Assembly (NCBI GenBank): GCA_035582835.1
Contig: JAYKAV010002353.1
Location: 960,586 to 1,024,585 of the forward strand
Source of the DNA: Phoebastria nigripes
Taxonomy: Eukaryota > Chordata > Aves > Procellariiformes > Diomedeidae
Reading direction: 5' to 3'
Length of the DNA: 64,000 nucleotides
Position numbers and translations under genes: made by a program. Of this stretch, positions 24,901 to 36,930 are shown in pieces (position 1 is the stretch's first letter; the number at the start of each line of letters is the position of its first letter). Under the pieces are notes generated by a model. That model saw nothing but the letters and a program-made list of their open reading frames with translations. It did not search any database and was not told the DNA's origin.

Positions 24901-27714
24901 GAAAATAAAAGGATTACATATATTTTAGGTATTGTGGTTTTGTTAGTCTTGCTTGCTCTTTCATCTGTTCTGTATTTTCCTTTTCTACTTGAGAACTTAA
25001 GGTATTATAACTTTAGGAGATATCAGAGAAAATTAATACAGAATATTACCCAAAGTATTACCATCTGCAATTACTAACGTGAAAATATTTTGGCACCTAG
25101 GTGGTATTCAGACAGTAAGTTTCTTCAAACCTGATTTTACTATAATATGTATCTTTTTAAAGTGAATCGTACTCAGTGATCATAATACTGAGAGATCCCT
25201 TCATGCTAGAGATATTTTCATAAGATGAAAAGCAGAGATAATTAAAAAACAAACAAACAAACCAACCCTCAGTCTCTTTCCTAAAGAAATTGAATTTTAA
25301 GGATACATACATATATGTAACAATATGTTTCATTTTTAAAAAAGTATTCAATGCTTTATGTTATAGCAAAGTTGAAATAGCAGAAAAAGTGGAATAGTGC
25401 TGTAAAAAATAGTGGGTTTCTCAGTTTCCTAGGGAATGGAATTACCGAGGATTGTGGAAGAAANTATCGTGCACATGTTTCTTAAAAGTATGTGAGTGTA
25501 GGTAGTTTTTATTGTGTTGTATTCATGCTTTATTAAAACGGTTTCTTCAACCCTATAATATAGAGTGCTGCCCCTCTTCTGGAAACGTTTTCATTAGGGC
25601 AGAATTTTAGTAGTCAGAGTTTTCAAGAAAGCTTCATAATTTTTGGGAGTTGTCCAGTGCAAAATTGAAACTGAATCATTTCCCACATCTGTCCTAGGCT
25701 ATTGACTATGTAGAAGTGGGTGTTGCAGAATAACAATTTAAATATGAATTTTGAATTTTTTTGCAAAATCAAAATCTTATTTTCCATTCANGCAAAACAA
25801 ATTATTCTAAAAGCTTCTTCTATGGATCTTGAACAAGTCACTTCAAGTCTTTTGGATTAAAGCTTTTTAAGCTTCATTGGCTACATCTATACTCATGAGT
25901 GTGAGAGAATGTTATTAGGAACTGGAACTCACATGTCTATAATTCTATTTGTTAAAAGTATTCCCAACATGATTGTACCATGTTTAAATTAGCACACTCC
26001 AAAATAATGCCCTTGCATAGTTTGAAAGTTTGCAGGAAGCAGGGACCATTTCCAACACTCATTCCGTATCAAGCCATTCAGTTTTGGATGGGAAAAGATT
26101 TTAATCATAAGGACAAAGTCCATTCTGTACTAGGTGGCAAGTTTGATTTATGAACACAAATGTAGCTACCTGGACTGTTCTATGAATTTGACTGCGGTTT
26201 GTACCTATTTTTGAGCCCTCTTCTCCGATTTTTGCAGAGTTTCTTTAAGGCATGGATGTCAAAACATAACATTGCACTAATGGTTTTACTAACGCTATTG
26301 TGGATTAGGATTTCCCAGTGAAATGGAAAGCCAAGCAGAGAGGAGGCTGCATCGTATAGCTTCCTGCAATCATTATCAGCCAGTGCAGTGGATTCAATTC
26401 AGGTCATGTGAAGCAGTGACCGCTTTCCCACTCCGTTAAGTTGAAAATGCTCTGTTGGTTTCTTAGTTGTGTACTTCACGGATTTCATTTGCTTCTTAAA
26501 TTACCACAGCAGATTCTAAATTATTTTTCCATTATCATCATCCGATCACTATACTTATCCCTTCCAGTACCTTTAAATGTCAGTATAATCCATGATTTGC
26601 TCTTTGTCTTACTTCAGGGTAGCAAAGGTGAGTGGGTTAGAGATGTGAAAATGAGGCAATGTTCTGAAGGACTAATTAGTTTTGAAGACAGATGAGAATG
26701 GGAGTGTTTAATAGAAAAATTATGGGTAAAAAAAGGGGAGCAGTGGAAAAAGCATTCACATAAATTGAAATCCTGACTTGATCAAAGTAAGTATTAGAAC
26801 TTCCTCTGCCTTCATCAGGGCCAGGATTTCACTTATCTTGTCTATTTAACATTTTCTAAAACCAAAGAGCAACCCTGAGTTCAAGCCAGCAGGAAACATG
26901 CTGATATAAATATGAATATGGTTTTAATTAAAGCCAAGAGAACAATGGACATTTCTTTGAGTAGCTGAGTTGAAAATTCAGGAAATAATAGAACAAGCTT
27001 CTTTTTTTTTTTTTTTTTTACATTTTTAAATTTCACACTGGCAGTAACAAATACTTCTTTTGTCCTCTTCTATTTTGTCATATTTTGCCTTATAAAAAGA
27101 TGCTTAATTTTAAAATAAAAAGCAATTAAAAGCCCATAAACTGTTGAAACAAAGTTCTATCCCTTCTAAAAAACAATAAGCATGAAAATATGGAATGGGA
27201 GATGTTTTCTAAACAACTTCTTGCTTATTGTGTAGCTGAAACTTTTTATTTAGCCTTTTGTGTCTGTTCCAGAGGGATACCAGGATGAGTCTGAACTGTG
27301 TTTGGTGCACTTTCAGAACAGTTTCAGGTTCCTTATACTCTAAGGAAAAGTCATAAACCTATAGGGAAGTGAAAAAAAATAGCATCAGTTTTATTATAAG
27401 CAAAATGTTTATACATTCGTACTCCTAACATCCTGGGGATGAAAGCTATCATTTTGGGGCAGACAGCATTTGTTTGTGTATTATTTTGCTATTTCTTCTT
27501 AAACATGAAGTATCATTGTTTTCATTTGGTATTGATTTCTGCATTATAGTATTTAAATACTTCTTTGTCTTGGGGCTTTTGACGCTTCTCCTCTGCTAGA
27601 GAAAGACTTTTCTGAGGAATATCCTCATTTAGCATGCAGCCTTGTGCGTATGACATTTAAAGGTTTAAGAAGTCATCCCATATGCAAGGAAGAAATCACC
27701 ATACTTTAAGCTAA
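21951..27714. other. AT-rich non-coding stretch
   Basis: No gene is supported; open frames stay below about 90 codons and lack domains. The stretch holds T-rich and A-rich runs, a short AAAC repeat near 25249-25262 and several n bases. An 18-base poly(T) is listed separately. I see no transposon ends. Confidence 0.6.
27002..27019. repeat. Poly(T) tract, 18 bases
   Basis: This is an uninterrupted T run in AT-rich DNA. No retrocopy body is recognisable beside it. Confidence 0.85.
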
Positions 27715-27980
27715 TGGAAATTTTTCCGCTGGCTTCTTGAGGGACCACTGCACCCAATGAGCAATCCTAGATTGCTCCCAGGGTTCTCAGGGTAGGGGGA
27801 ACCCTGGGTGTGTGGGCAGGGACAGGCAGGTCCCTTAGTGCCCTCAGGGCCAGACACAAGGTACAATACGGCTGTTTGCCCTCGGCTCAGTTTTACTGAG
27901 AATATTGTTATTTTGTGAGAAAGCAGGTGAGGTAAAGCAATACAAGATGAGTAAGAACTCAAACCTGGAAGAAGCACACC
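27715..27980. other. GC-richer segment next to the LTR-like block
   Basis: This segment is richer in G+C than its surroundings and includes a short perfect inverted repeat, AGCAATC with GATTGCT around 27761-27777. It contains no convincing reading frame (88 codons on the minus strand, no family). It may belong to the same decayed element as the LTR-like block that follows, or be unrelated. Confidence 0.3.
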
Positions 27981-28308
27981 TGTTGAGGGGAAGCCAACCC
28001 AAAGGTAGAAGAGGAAAAGCTCTGCACTGAGAAGTTATAAAGCATTAAGGAGAATGACATCAGAAGATGGTAAATCAGAAACATCAAGGGTCAGATGCTC
28101 CAAGGATCAGTGGTGGCTGACCTGTCCCCACCAGACTGGAAACCGGTTGGCTTGCAAAGACTCATCGGGTTATCCACATCAGGTGTGGCGAGCATGTAAT
28201 GTGTAACTTAGCAGACCATTAGTCCCAGCTATTTTGTGTATTAATCAATAAATAACTGCTTTGTATGCCTGAACGGTACATATCATGCTCGTGGGGTCTC
28301 GGTCTGCA
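27981..28308 (+). mobile_element. Possible retroviral-type LTR, plus orientation (tentative)
   Basis: The block starts TGTTGAGGGG and ends in TCTGCA, giving the TG...CA termini of retroviral LTRs. A TATAAA lies near 28036. An AATAAATAA polyadenylation-type signal near 28248 sits about 60 bases before the end, a plausible order for U3, R and U5. The bases right after the end, TGGTAGAAGAAACTG, begin with the TGG of a retroviral primer-binding site and match 11 of 18 positions of an initiator-tRNA-Met type site. Against it, no flanking target duplication is visible, no partner LTR was found in the window, and no gag, pol or env frames follow. I cannot assign a family; the boundaries are my best guess. 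Confidence 0.35.
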
Positions 28309-29456
28309 TGGTAGAAGAAACTGAACAAGAGTGCCCTGGAGAGCAAAATATATTCTATGTACAAAACTGATGGCATATCATGCATGAAACTTCCTTGGGA
28401 TGTGACAACACTTTCTATCTATTTCACTGAGCAACTCTGAGAGCTTGTCTCTGAAATTAGATCCTGCGTGTTGTCCTTATCAAAGTATATCTCACTGGAG
28501 GAGTCTGACCTCTACTTTTGTAGGTAGAATTGTGTAGGTAGGTAAGTGGCAATAATAAGAAATAAAATACAGAGATAACCAAATTCTTCTGGGCAAAAGA
28601 AAGATTTTTTTTAATGGAAGACGGAGATCTCTGCCTAAGCATTGTAAATTACTTTTTCGTTTCTCTTTCCTCCCCTCCCCCTGCCCCCTGGCCCGCAAAT
28701 GACTCGTGTACCTATCAAGAATATCAGAAAAATAATACACTTTCATGTCCTATCACAACCACTTTGAACACAATGAATGAATCAATAAAGTTATATGTCA
28801 TTTGGATGTTAGATAACATCAGAAGGATTTGTCACATTAGTCTGAGAGAGAAGAAGGTAAGGTCTCTTCCTTTTTGTGATAGACAGGGATTGAATATTAA
28901 TTGGTGACATCACAGACTTCTGTTGACAACACATATCTCCTTGTAATTCAGCTATGTTTAACCAAGCGTTTGCTTTACACATCCATTATCCATGACTGTG
29001 GGCAAACATTTCATGTTTGAAAACAGTATCTCCATTTTTATCATGTCTAGTGGCAAAATGGACCACTTTTATATGTNGTATCTGTACTTCCAGAAGCACA
29101 TTTAAATGATGAAATGGCTTTATCATAACAACTTTTTGAGGATTTAGTGATTGATTTCTGAAGATAGACATCTGGATTCTAAGACAGGAAAAAGTACAGG
29201 TCTCATGTTTAGTGCAGTTGCAGAAATTTGAAGGCCGAAACTGTGATGTCTAAACTGAAACAATCAAGTCATCTATCTTTAGTCATTCTCTTTTTGGAAT
29301 ATATTTCCTCTTTATAGATACAAAGTTGTTATTTCCTCAGCTGAATTTAAATGCTAACAGTTAAAAGGGTTATCAGCAAAATTATGTAACAAATCGTAAG
29401 TAGTTTTGAATTGCAAGAAGATATGGGTACTGCAACAAAGAATCATCTTTTTGTCT

Positions 29457-29459
<3 letters not shown>
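28309..29459. other. AT-rich non-coding stretch
   Basis: No gene is supported; open frames are below 100 codons. If the preceding LTR-like block is a 5' LTR, retroviral internal sequence would begin here, but I see no gag- or pol-like reading frame, so any internal part is lost or decayed. Confidence 0.5.

Positions 29460-29523
<64 letters not shown>
29460..29523. repeat. Homopolymer run of 64 T
   Basis: Sixty-four consecutive T, with no interruption, follow GTCTCTC and precede CCTGACTG. It could be the poly(A) tail of a minus-strand retrocopy, but the adjacent downstream sequence, read in reverse, shows no AATAAA signal within the usual 30 bases and no recognisable gene. It may be slippage expansion or an assembly error. 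Confidence 0.9.
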
Positions 29524-32500
29524 CCTGACTGTGCCTGTCAACTATTTGGGGGCCTTTGGACTGCCATTGGTACTGAAAAACAATTCATTTGGAATAAATA
29601 TATTATAAGAAAAATTAATTTAGAAGACGAACACAATCTCTAGGTATCTGACAGAGACTGAAAAGAAAGCATAAAAGCAGCCAATGGTTTGCCCGCTATA
29701 TTTAATTCTACTGAAGCCATGGTGCACAGTGGAGTTCTGTGCTGGCAAAGACAGATTTCATCTCCATAAAGCTACAACACACTTAGCTAAACAAGTTTTC
29801 ATATTGAATCACTGTGATTAAAATAGCAAAAGTTTTAAAAATGCTTATTAAACTGATGGTGTGGGTTTTTTCAAAGGAAAATAGATAAAAAGGCTAAGCC
29901 TTCACTAGATTAAGGGCTAACATTACCTGACATGGGTTAATCTCCTAGGTTCCTTCTATGGCCAATAAAAGGTGATTTACAGCACCTAAACTTAGTCTTT
30001 TCCTTTGAATGTGCCTCTGAGGGAGCCTCTATTGACTCTAAAATGAAGCTAGTACTAAGCTTTGAAATACCACCTCAAAGTGTGTGTTTCATCAGCATTT
30101 TGACTTATGTCCTCTTTGCCGAAGAGAGTTTTGAGAAAATCTAGAAAAGGGCCTATTAGAAATCCATACAATAAGCTGAGCTCAGCTTTTGTTTTGGTTC
30201 TATTCCAGGTTGTAACAGCTTTTATTCTATTGATTTTTCCTAATTAGTTTTGGCTTTATCTTATGCACATTGAAGGCCATGTCAGTATTAATACCTAACA
30301 TCTTCCAGCACAGGTGGTAGTCATTCTGTTAGTGCAGACTAGGAAGGCATGGCTGCCAATGTGTTTAAATATCAGTACGTGCAAGTCCCATCTTATTTGG
30401 GTTCGATGATGTGAGGACAGAAGTTCCACCACCTACCTGTACTGTTCCTTCTGGTATGTCTGTTGGTAGTAACAAAATAAAAATGCTATGAGAAATCTTT
30501 TTTAACGGTGAGAAAATGTGCAACTCCAAGAGTAGTGCGAAAAAGGAACTACTTATATTTTATTAATAAAGAATCAAAAAGATACAAATATGAACATCCC
30601 AGACTCAGATGGCAGAAGCTATTGTTAAAAATCTGAAAAAAAAAGGAATTAAATCCAGTAGAACAGAACAGATTTTCTCAAGCAACACATTTTTAAACGC
30701 AAATTTATGTGGAAGAGAGACTAGCTAATCATTACTGGTAGCATGTTCTTTAACCCAACAGCAAAGCAGGCAAGGTGGGTTGGGGGTTTTTTGTTTGTTT
30801 TTTTAGTGGATTTTTTTTTTGCTTTGCTTTGCTTTGCTTTGCTTTGCTTGCTGAAGGAATCACTTCTGTTGGTGCCAGGAGGTGCTGAAGGACAAATGTC
30901 AAATCTCAGTGGAACAGTTCAATGAATGAAGGGGGCCATTAGGTGTCTCTGGTATTCAATACACCTGTTGCCTAAGGGGGAAAGCAGGTATCAGCTCTGA
31001 GATTTTTTAATATATATATATCTTAGCCACTGTATTCCTCTCACAGGGTTTTGCCCAATTATGTTTAGTACATCTGAATAAACGTTCTAAAATATTTTAT
31101 TGATGTAGTCTACAATTAACAGCAATTTTCTTTCCTGGGTGAAAAACTACTTGTTGGGATACACCTAACACATTAAAAAACTTTCTTTTTAACATGACCT
31201 ACTTCACATAATTTGTTTGGGATATCCTTATTTAGTGCAAATCTACCAGCCAAGTCTATCCCTGGGTATAAACAGAGTGAGTAACTGATAAGCAGGATGT
31301 ATGCTATCTAACATCTGGGATTATATTTAGCTTTTTCCCCCTTGTGAGTATGGCACCATTGTCATAAACCTGTCTACGAGGTGACACTTTGGTTTCCCTT
31401 GAGTGAATGTGTATGTGAATACATGCATGTGTGTGTCTGCATTAATGAGTGATATGAAAGAACAGAAGCATTTGGAGCTAAATCTCAAAAGGTGTAAATC
31501 AGCAAAATTCCATGGAGGTTAATGGAGATTTACTGAGGCTTACACCTGAGGCTTTATCAGCAGAAAATTTCTAAATCCTTTAGTATGTCTATATCCCCAC
31601 CTTCCTGAATTACACTAGATATAATTAAGGCATGGCCAACAGATTAATACATCCTTAAAGATATTATTATTGGTTTTAATAATTTCCGTGGTGATAACTA
31701 TGGATTACTCACTACTTAGCTTAAAGTATTAAAAGTGGCTTTATAGAAAAGTAGACCAAAATTATTCATTAGGTTTGTGTTTTACGAAGTGGGGAAAGAA
31801 CACTAACAATGACAATGGACTCATTAAAATGCAATGGTAAATACATTATAAACTAAATTTGGTTGTCAAAATGTTTCCAGTTTTATAACTTTGTTTTATT
31901 TAAGGTACCATAAAACCACTTCATGGAAATCCTGTGGTTTGATGAAACTCCCAGGAGTTTTCTTTTCTCAGATTAATTTTAGACAGATAAAATAGTTTAT
32001 GGAACATTACAAGTGACATTAAAGGGCATTACTAGTGTAAAAAAGATTTTCTTTTTGAAACAGAGCAGAACGAGATATTTTTATTGCATGTTAATTCCTC
32101 TCTTTTTTTTTTTTAAACTGATAAATTTTATGTAAAGCTACGGAAATGTTCGTTCTACAAACATCATCGCATACTAAGCAGAATAGAAAGGATAGCTACA
32201 GAAATATCCCCTGAGCAAAGAAACATTGCCAAGTTAAGAAAAAACAAAATATTTTCTTTACTGGAAATAACATCAGTTGCTCTTTTATAGGGGTAAGTAG
32301 CAGATTCAAAGCTATATTCTATTGCATAGCAAAACGACAGTATGTGGCTTTTGGATGTAGCAAAATATATAAGAATTCAGGAAAGCTTACAAAGAAAATA
32401 CATTCATTTGAACTGCTGATAACTGTACAGGTTCAGTAAATACTAGCAATGCAATGAGCTTTATGCTGAATGAAGACAGAGGCTATGTAGAAATGGAAAC

Positions 32501-32700
32501 CCAATTTTTTTTGGAAGATACAAAGTTGTTGAAAAATTAGACCTGCATCTGCATATCAGAAATCCTGAAGACACTGCAGAACAGTACATTTTACTTTTTT
32601 TTNCCCATCCTTTCTGTTCACATTAAATGTACTGCAAGTAGAAGGAAAAGGGAGTTTATGGAACTCCATGTTAAAATGGTAAAATTCTGAAAACCATATG
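29524..32700. other. AT-rich non-coding stretch
   Basis: No exon or RNA gene is supported. A GCTTT microsatellite, a TATATA run near 31011-31021 and T-rich tracts (for example 32103-32114) occur. Open frames do not exceed about 60-65 codons. Confidence 0.6.
30821..30849. repeat. (GCTTT)n microsatellite
   Basis: Five complete GCTTT units and a partial sixth directly follow a ten-base T run. The array encodes the Phe/Ala/Leu/Cys-rich part of a chance open frame. Confidence 0.9.
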
Positions 32701-32814
32701 AGAAATTAGTTGGTAAAGATTGCTGGGTTGAAAACACGAGGATCAACACACTTTTGCACGAAAGTTGGTGGCACAACAAACAGAAATGTCGATAGAGACA
32801 ATATAGGCTTTACA

Positions 32815-33075
32815 GCCCTCCCTCCCCAAATGCCACCTGGCACATGGGAGGCCTCAAGGCTGACAGGGCTCTGGATGGAGGCCACCAGGGCCGAGACTTG
32901 GGTGATGCAGATGCAGGCAGCACCGGTGCCTTTCCCTGGGGCTGGGGGTGATGGTGTGGCTCTGGTGGGAGGTGAGCGCTGGTGGAGGCCTGGAGGCCCC
33001 AGGGAAGGCTGCTGCTGGAGGAGGTGTGTTCAGTGTATGAATTTGTGTATTGTGGAAAGAGGGACGGGAGTACAA
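32815..33075. other. GC-rich islet, nature unknown
   Basis: This islet is strongly G-rich on the plus strand (many GGTGG, GGAGG and CTGG words) within AT-rich DNA. An open frame of 130 codons on the plus strand spans it (32710-33102) with no recognisable domain, and an 89-codon frame overlaps on the other strand. An AATAAA lies just after it at about 33097-33102. CpG is only modest, so it does not look like a CpG-island promoter. A decayed repeat or a 3' terminal exon of a non-coding transcript are both possible. Confidence 0.3.
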
Positions 33076-33134
33076 AGGGAAAACGTGTTCATTCTCCAAT
33101 AAAGTAAGGCCTGTGTTTGCCATTGGAATTTAGG

Positions 33135-33212
33135 ATTTGCTTTTAGAAAGTAATTAGTCCTGCACCAGTATGGTACAGGATACCTTTAGCTAATTACTTT
33201 CAGAAGGCAAGT
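33135..33212 (+). other. Near-perfect hairpin (inverted repeat), miRNA- or MITE-like
   Basis: Outer arms of 23 bases (33135-33157 and 33190-33212) match at 19 positions, including the perfect 12-base block GAAAGTAATTAG / CTAATTACTTTC. Three of the four differences become G-U pairs in a plus-strand RNA. Inside, TCCTGCACCA (33158-33167) pairs with TGGTACAGGA (33171-33180) at 9 of 10 positions around a 3-base loop. A 9-base bulge, 33181-33189, interrupts the right side. The fold is seen directly. It could be a precursor-microRNA-like hairpin, a small palindromic DNA transposon, or a doubled homeodomain site (TAATTA in each arm). I do not recognise it as any known microRNA. Confidence 0.55.
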
Positions 33213-36200
33213 GTCAACATGCTAGTGGTGACTGCTCTACATCCTTTTGGCCACCATGAGGAAGACAAATGGGTTCTTACCTTGTACTTTTGGAAGTTAC
33301 TAAACTGCAGTAAAACTGTGAAACCACAAAATCACTAGTGATACTTACGTTGTCCAAATGAAAAGGAACATTTCCTCATCACTCCCACAGAAACAATGTG
33401 CTTGCATGTGTTTTAATAGGATTTTTGAGCTGTTGACTTAACTGTTGTTTTTTTTTTTAACTTTGGCTACTTGTTATTCCTAGTTGCACTGTGTGAAACA
33501 ATAGAAATCTTTCTTTAAAAACAATACAATTTACAAGTCAGGGAAAAGAAAATGAAGAAAAGAGAAGATGGTGGTGCATAATTACCCAAACATAATTGGA
33601 GAACACAATAGACATATTGGTTGCAGGTGGCTGACAGTAAGATAGCTAAGAGAAAGTAAACACTATTAACAAAGTTTCAATTATTATGTTGCATGCGAAA
33701 TTAGTATGTGACAAAAAAATCACAAACTAAAGAACTAATATAAAAAAACTAAATAGAGTACATAACCAACATGTTGCTGTGTTTTGTATTATCGAAGGCT
33801 TTTTGTGACAAGGCTTTCTCACATTCGACTAAGGCTGCCTGATCCAGCATGAGAGGCCCTTAGCCAGCCTTGCAAAGAGGCCTGCAGAATCCAAAAGAGT
33901 CTTTCAGAGATCGATGAGATGCTCGAAAGAGGTCAGCATTGATAAATGCTCATTTATACCCACCTGGAANGTAGAGATAAGGTGATAGACTGTAATCTAA
34001 AATTAATGCTTTGTCTTAGTGGTTCTTCTTCACAAAAATGTGTAGAGCTGTTGACCTCCTTCTCCCAGACTTCTCTGCTTTAAAACCACTGGTGGGTGTC
34101 TTGCCTTGCTGGAATGGGCTCATTTTAAAGGTTTACCTTTTATAGAGTCTATGTCAAAGTCTATGAAATCTATGAGCCTTTTGATGTCAAACAGGCCCAC
34201 ACAGAAAATGATTTTGGAAGGACCAATGTATTTCAGCTGTTTGGAATGAGTTTTGGCTAGCAACATATTTTTTTTTCTCTTCCAGCTGACAGGCCAAGGT
34301 ATGTATGGTGGATATTTGCAAAATTCATTGCATTACATCTTTCAGCCTATCTAAAGGACACTGTAACATGCAGAGCCACCTCAGCTAGCCTATCTCATAC
34401 TGTGCTGGGAAAGGAATGAGCAGAAAACACAATTCAAAGACAGGAAGCCAGCGATGACGGGCAACAGTCCAGCCACCTCTTGCAGCACTTTTGCATGGAC
34501 TTCNTGCCAAGCAGACCCAATTATACCACCACCTGACCTGAGCTGGTAAGTCTGAAAGGTACTGTGCTTCTTGGCTTTGATTTCCATGTGGACTTACTAG
34601 TGTGAGACTATATGCTAGTCTGAGGGGTAAATACTTCTGTGCTCCACTGTAGAGGACAAATGTGCCCCTAGGTACATGTGGTTCTCAAGATCACAGCTGA
34701 CCATTTCACAGTGTTCACTCTATTTGTCGATACAATATGAGGCTTTTAGAACCCACTTGACAGGCCCCAAGTAACTTGTGGGGCTCAGTATAAACATACA
34801 TGATCTTGTGAGTCTACAATAAAGCATGAAGCTGACATGGTGGTCTCACACCACGTTCTAAATTATTTCCAGGAAGAAGGATACTAATTATTATGAGATA
34901 ACACAATTGTCAAGTGCTAGTGAAAACCCCACATTTTCTATAAAACAGTAGGATAAAAAAAGAAATTGGAATGCATCTCCGTTTTACCAGTGAGATTATT
35001 TTTAATATCTTATTATTTCTCGTATTTAGAAGATTTTGAACAGCTGTATGAGGCAATTTGAATCAGTTGAAACATAATGTTTGGCCAAATTTCATTAAAA
35101 GTGATTATAAAAATAAAAGAAAATCTCTTTCCAATATTTGGAAAGTGTAGGCTAATTCCCAAAACGTGTTGAAAAACGAGATAGATGTGCATACTGTAGG
35201 TATGTTTCCTGAAATGAGTTCTACATTTGTAATTGATTTGCCTGCTTCAGGGTTTACATAAAATAGAATAGATTTTGCATAACTGATTATAAAGGCTTTA
35301 TGCGTAGCAGAATATTGACAATCATATTTGAAATTACCATACATTTAGGTTTTTTTTTTTTTTCAATAATGGAGTGATTGCAATTTTATTTTTCTTTATC
35401 GATGAAACAATATTAAGGAAAAATATTCTCTTGTGATGAGCTATGATTGAACCCTCAGTGTCCTTGATGCTTTTTTCTGATCTTGACTCCTGCTAATCTT
35501 ATTTTGCAGAAAAAGCTTAGAGTAAATCAAGGTGTGGTCAGGCTGACTGTTGTGTAAATGCTAAATCTATTGATATTTGAGTTACTATGTAGAGACAGTG
35601 AAGTTAACATAAAAATACTTTCTGCATTTATTGGAAAACACAAACCTTAAAGTCTAATAAAAGTTAAAGAGAGACATAAGTTTTCATGTATCAGGAACCA
35701 TAGACAGTAAAGTTTTATATTGTATGAATGAAGAATGGAAGAACTTTGCTTGTTTCTACAGACCAGACTTAGTATCCTGAATTTGATGTGAATAATGATT
35801 AAAGAAATTCAAATACAATAAAACACAGAACATACAGATTACCAAATGTGATAAATATATGGAAGTTCCTGGATAATTTGGGAAGGTATTGTTAGAAGCA
35901 GGTAAGAAGAAAGATGTAGCCCACTCAGGGATTTACAAGGAATGGCAGTTTCTGAGCACAGTTAGAATTCTACTCAGATTTTGCTGAATCTCAATGCAGC
36001 AAGCATTGGACATTTTTATGTTGCTTTGAATGTCCTAAACATATTTTTTTTTATTTGATTGTGTGGCTTATGTTGTCCAGTAATAATTAATGAACATGCA
36101 GAAAGTATTTTTATTTTAACTTTGCTGGAATTACATCCACTTAATAGCTTGCTTTGAATTATCACCATATATTTGAACTATACCTTTTGTGTATATTTAA

Positions 36201-36720
36201 CATCTCAGTATATTGTTTGGGCGATGCTTGAACTCAAAGGGATAGGAGTAGAGAGTATCAAGATACCTTCAGTTCGTGCACAGACTACATATACCTTTAT
36301 CAATTCAGGAAAATTCTCATTATCTTGATGTATCTGATTTAATCTTCTAACAGAACTTCTGTGGGGACTCAGGGGTGCTAGAGTAGAAAGGATGTTTACA
36401 GTGAAAATTATTTAAAATCCATGCTGCAACTATTTTACCCTCTCCATCTTGTGTTGGAGAGCTGGACAAAGATTTTTCCCTGCTCAACTTTGAGATTCTA
36501 TAAAGCCTCCACCGAAGCTGCAGGTGAGAAATGAAGGACTGGGTCCTTCTAGTACATGATTTGTCTTCCTCGTTCTAGTCCCAAGATTAATATCAGAATA
36601 TATTTATGTGACTAAGAGCTCAGAAGAATCTAGTGCTCTTCTCTCCTACTTATCTGCCCTTAGTACTTTTATTAGGCATTGATGAAAACACTCATGATCA
36701 CTTTGTACAAATACAGAAAA
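33213..36720. other. AT-rich non-coding stretch
   Basis: No gene is supported; frames are under 80 codons. A repeated TCTATG word occurs three times around 34147-34175. A 14-base poly(T) is at 35350-35363. No transposon ends are seen. Confidence 0.6.
35350..35363. repeat. Poly(T) tract, 14 bases
   Basis: This is an uninterrupted T run after TTTAGG, with no associated element. Confidence 0.8.
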
Positions 36721-36930
36721 AATATATATACACACACACTGTATTTCAGAAAATATATGTATGTGTGTATATATGTTCCTATATATTCCTATAGATACAT
36801 AGATGTTCCTTCCCTCAAAGAACTTATATGTATACAGAATATATATATATGTTTCTGTATATATATAGGAGCATATATGAATACACACACACACACACAC
36901 ATATATATTCCTTTCCTCAAAGAACTGAGG
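36720..36930. repeat. Compound TA/CA/TG microsatellite with a duplicated unit
   Basis: Alternating TA, CA and TG runs (36723-36739, 36752-36774, 36841-36850, 36859-36867 and 36883-36907) are interspersed with unique sequence. A 19-base block TTCCTTCCCTCAAAGAACT at 36806-36824 recurs with one change at 36908-36926, exactly 102 bases later, so a microsatellite-flanked unit was duplicated. The open frames on both strands here (about 84-125 codons, rich in Tyr, Ile, Cys, Val, Thr and His) are by-products of the dinucleotide runs. Confidence 0.85.

Noticed and set aside
29411..29608. 64-T run as the poly(A) tail of a processed pseudogene on the minus strand
   Set aside because: No AATAAA lies near the tail, no recognisable cDNA-like body is adjacent and no flanking direct repeat is visible.
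32710..33102. 130-codon plus-strand open frame over the G-rich islet
   Set aside because: It lacks an ATG at its first codon and has no domain; its Gly/Trp/Arg-rich content follows from G-rich DNA.
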